A stretch of 47,997 nucleotides of DNA from Streptomyces sp. GESEQ-4 (GTDB lineage Bacteria > Actinomycetota > Actinomycetes > Streptomycetales > Streptomycetaceae). Under the pieces are notes generated by a model. That model made no database searches. It saw only the letters and a program-made list of their open reading frames with translations, and had not been told where the DNA came from. The stretch covers positions 1-47,997 of the forward strand of contig NZ_JAFFSU010000040.1 of NCBI RefSeq assembly GCF_017948455.1, given 5' to 3'. This document shows, in pieces, positions 46,469 through 47,997 of this stretch; position 1 is the first letter of the stretch, and each line of letters begins with the position of its first letter. Both the position numbers and the translations under genes were made by a program.

Positions 46469-47884
46469 GTGGTCCGGCCCCGGCGGCTGCGGCTGCTGTC
46501 GCTGCGGACGACGTTCGCGGTGTCGTTCGCGGCCGTGACCGCCGCGGTCACCGTCCTGGTCGGCATCCTGTCGTACAGCGCCGCCGCCCGGCTCGTGCGC
46601 GTGGACCAGCAGTCCGTGTTCGACGAGGTCGTGCAGGATCTGCGGGACACGCTGCGGCAGGAGCGGATGACGACGGAGGACTTCTCGTCGTCGGAGCCCG
46701 GGCATGATCTCGTACGGCCCGCCCGGACCGATGTCCAGGTGCTGGGACCTGACGGTGCCGTGGTCGACCCAGGCCGTCCCGGGCTGCCCGTCACCGACGC
46801 CGACCGGCGCATCGCCGCCCGCTCCACCGCCGGGGCGCTGACCGAGCACGCGGACGTCGACGTCGGGGACGACGTGTACCGGATCGCGACCGTCGCGCTC
46901 GGCGGCGGGCGGGGGGCGGTGCAGGTGGCGCAGGAGTTCAGCGACACGGAGGATCTGCTGCGGGCGCTGCAGCAGCGGACGTTGATCCTGATGGCGGCGG
47001 TCGTCGTCGGCGCGGGGCTGTTCGGCTGGTGGCTGGCCCGGCGTATCACCCGCCGGCTCGTCATCCTCACCTCCGCCGCGGAGGACGTCGCCCGCACGCG
47101 CCGGCTCGGCATCCAGGTCCCCGTCACCGGCTACGACGAGGTGGGCCGCCTCGGCCGCGCCTTCGACCGCATGCTGGGGCGGCTCGCCCAGTCCGAGGAG
47201 GACCAGCGGCGGCTGGTGCAGGACGCGGGGCATGAGCTGCGGACGCCGCTGACGTCGCTGCGTACGAATATTTCCCTGTTGCGGCGGATCGATGAGCTGC
47301 CTGCGGGGACGCGGGATGAGCTGGTCGCGGATCTGGGGCAGGAGGCGCGTGAACTGACCGATCTTGTCAATGAGTTGGTGGATCTGGCGGCCGGGCAGTC
47401 GGACACGGAGCCGCCGCAGCGGGTCGATCTCGCCGATGTCGCTGAGGATGTGGCCGGGCTGGCGCGGCGGCGTACGGGGCGGGAGATCGTGGTGCGGGCG
47501 AGTGGGGATACGACGACGGACGGGCGGCCGGGGATGCTGCAGCGGGCGCTGTCGAATCTTGTGGAGAACGCGGCGAAGTTTGATCGGGAGGGGGCGACGG
47601 CGATCGAGATCGTGGTTTCTGGGCCGACTGCGCGGGTCGGCGCTATCCGGGTTGAGGTTCTTGATCGTGGGGCGGGTATTGCTGATGAGGATCTGATGCG
47701 GATCTTTGATCGGTTTTATCGGGCTGCGGATGCGAGGTCTCTGCCGGGGTCGGGGCTGGGGTTGTCGATCGTGCGGGAGGTGGCGTTGGCGCATGGGGGT
47801 GCGCCGTTTGCGTATCGGCGGGGGGGGGGGGGGGGGGGGGTGGGGGTCGGGGGGGGGGGGGGGCGGGCAGGGAAAAAAAAATGA
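46469..47884 (+). CDS. Sensor histidine kinase (3' end corrupted)
   Basis: Starts at GTG 46469, abutting the regulator stop, with GGAGG upstream. Helix 1 (about 15-37), an extracytoplasmic sensor (40-165), helix 2 (172-190) and HAMP (190-242) lead to the H box GHELRTPLTSL (His255), N box NLVENAAKF, G1 DRGAGI and G2 GSGLGLSIV. The protein partners the OmpR-type regulator. After about 47819 the sequence turns into poly-G and poly-A, so the apparent end at 47884 is not genuine. The real C-terminus should continue about 20-30 residues past AHGG. Confidence 0.9.
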   Translation: MVRPRRLRLLSLRTTFAVSFAAVTAAVTVLVGILSYSAAARLVRVDQQSVFDEVVQDLRDTLRQERMTTEDFSSSEPGHDLVRPARTDVQVLGPDGAVVDPGRPGLPVTDADRRIAARSTAGALTEHADVDVGDDVYRIATVALGGGRGAVQVAQEFSDTEDLLRALQQRTLILMAAVVVGAGLFGWWLARRITRRLVILTSAAEDVARTRRLGIQVPVTGYDEVGRLGRAFDRMLGRLAQSEEDQRRLVQDAGHELRTPLTSLRTNISLLRRIDELPAGTRDELVADLGQEARELTDLVNELVDLAAGQSDTEPPQRVDLADVAEDVAGLARRRTGREIVVRASGDTTTDGRPGMLQRALSNLVENAAKFDREGATAIEIVVSGPTARVGAIRVEVLDRGAGIADEDLMRIFDRFYRAADARSLPGSGLGLSIVREVALAHGGAPFAYRRGGGGGGVGVGGGGGRAGKKK

Positions 47885-47997
47885 TCCAGTTTTCTGTTCC
47901 AGGATTTCTCTGACTTTCAGCGTTCTCACTTGTTAGCTTACCGTCCAACTGCTCACTCCAATTTCGTCCGTGTCGTCTCCCGCTTGAGCTCTCTGGC
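47820..47997. other. Probable sequencing/assembly artefact at contig end
   Basis: Runs of 21 and 15 G, separated by a short G-rich interruption, and then nine A. The final 117 bases (47881-47997) are 58 G/C of 117, against well over two-thirds in the rest of the window. No frame continues the kinase and no feature is seen. This looks like low-quality read ends joined to the contig. Confidence 0.75.

Overview
The window is high-GC actinobacterial DNA and is almost certainly from Streptomyces. The support is G/C-ending codons, frequent GTG starts, several lineage-typical families (DUF397/WhiJ-like regulators, DUF2637, DUF3558 and DUF4232 lipoproteins) and dispersed Streptomyces-type intergenic repeats. 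No tRNA, rRNA or CRISPR array was seen.

Region 1 (1-23214) is chromosomal backbone. It holds hemB, small lipoproteins, an arylamine N-acetyltransferase, DUF4253 and DUF805 proteins, and a WhiJ-type XRE/DUF397 pair. Divergent from that pair is a three-gene unit: a HATPase, a P-loop ATPase and a Ser/Thr kinase with a coiled coil and a DivIVA-like motif. Then follow argS and a divergent class I lysS, a DUF2637 membrane protein, two DUF3558-like lipoproteins, rtcB facing a free-standing LAGLIDADG protein, an SDR operon, a SnoaL-like protein, a YnfA protein and an exported protein.

Region 2 (23215-42063) is an 18,849-bp Tn7-like transposon inserted inside a marR gene. The marR 5' part lies at 23136-23214 and the 3' part at 42069-42469. 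Removing the element and one copy of the 5-bp target duplication (GTACG) restores an in-frame 159-residue MarR protein. The ends begin TGTGACCGAG and TGCGACCGAG and carry repeated TTGGCGG sites. tnsA and tnsB are present, but tnsC is cut to about 30 codons. The cargo, left to right, is: an IS256 copy split in two, an IS1182 pseudo-element, a reverse-transcriptase scrap, an HSL-type esterase, a PucR regulator, an MmyB-type regulator remnant, a principal-type sigma factor in an operon with a full-length uvrA paralogue, a broken alpha/beta hydrolase, and a MarR/NmrA/metallo-hydrolase/MFS set. The cargo MarR is a close relative of the interrupted host MarR. The cargo looks like stress or toxic-metabolite resistance built up by repeated insertions.

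Region 3 (42069-47997) is backbone again. It holds a protein with the N-terminal leader motif seen in contractile-injection-system-associated proteins, a GNAT acetyltransferase, an MFS remnant, an LLM flavin oxidoreductase and an OmpR-type two-component system. The last about 180 bases (poly-G, poly-A, about 50% GC) look like contig-end artefact and spoil the 3' end of the histidine kinase.
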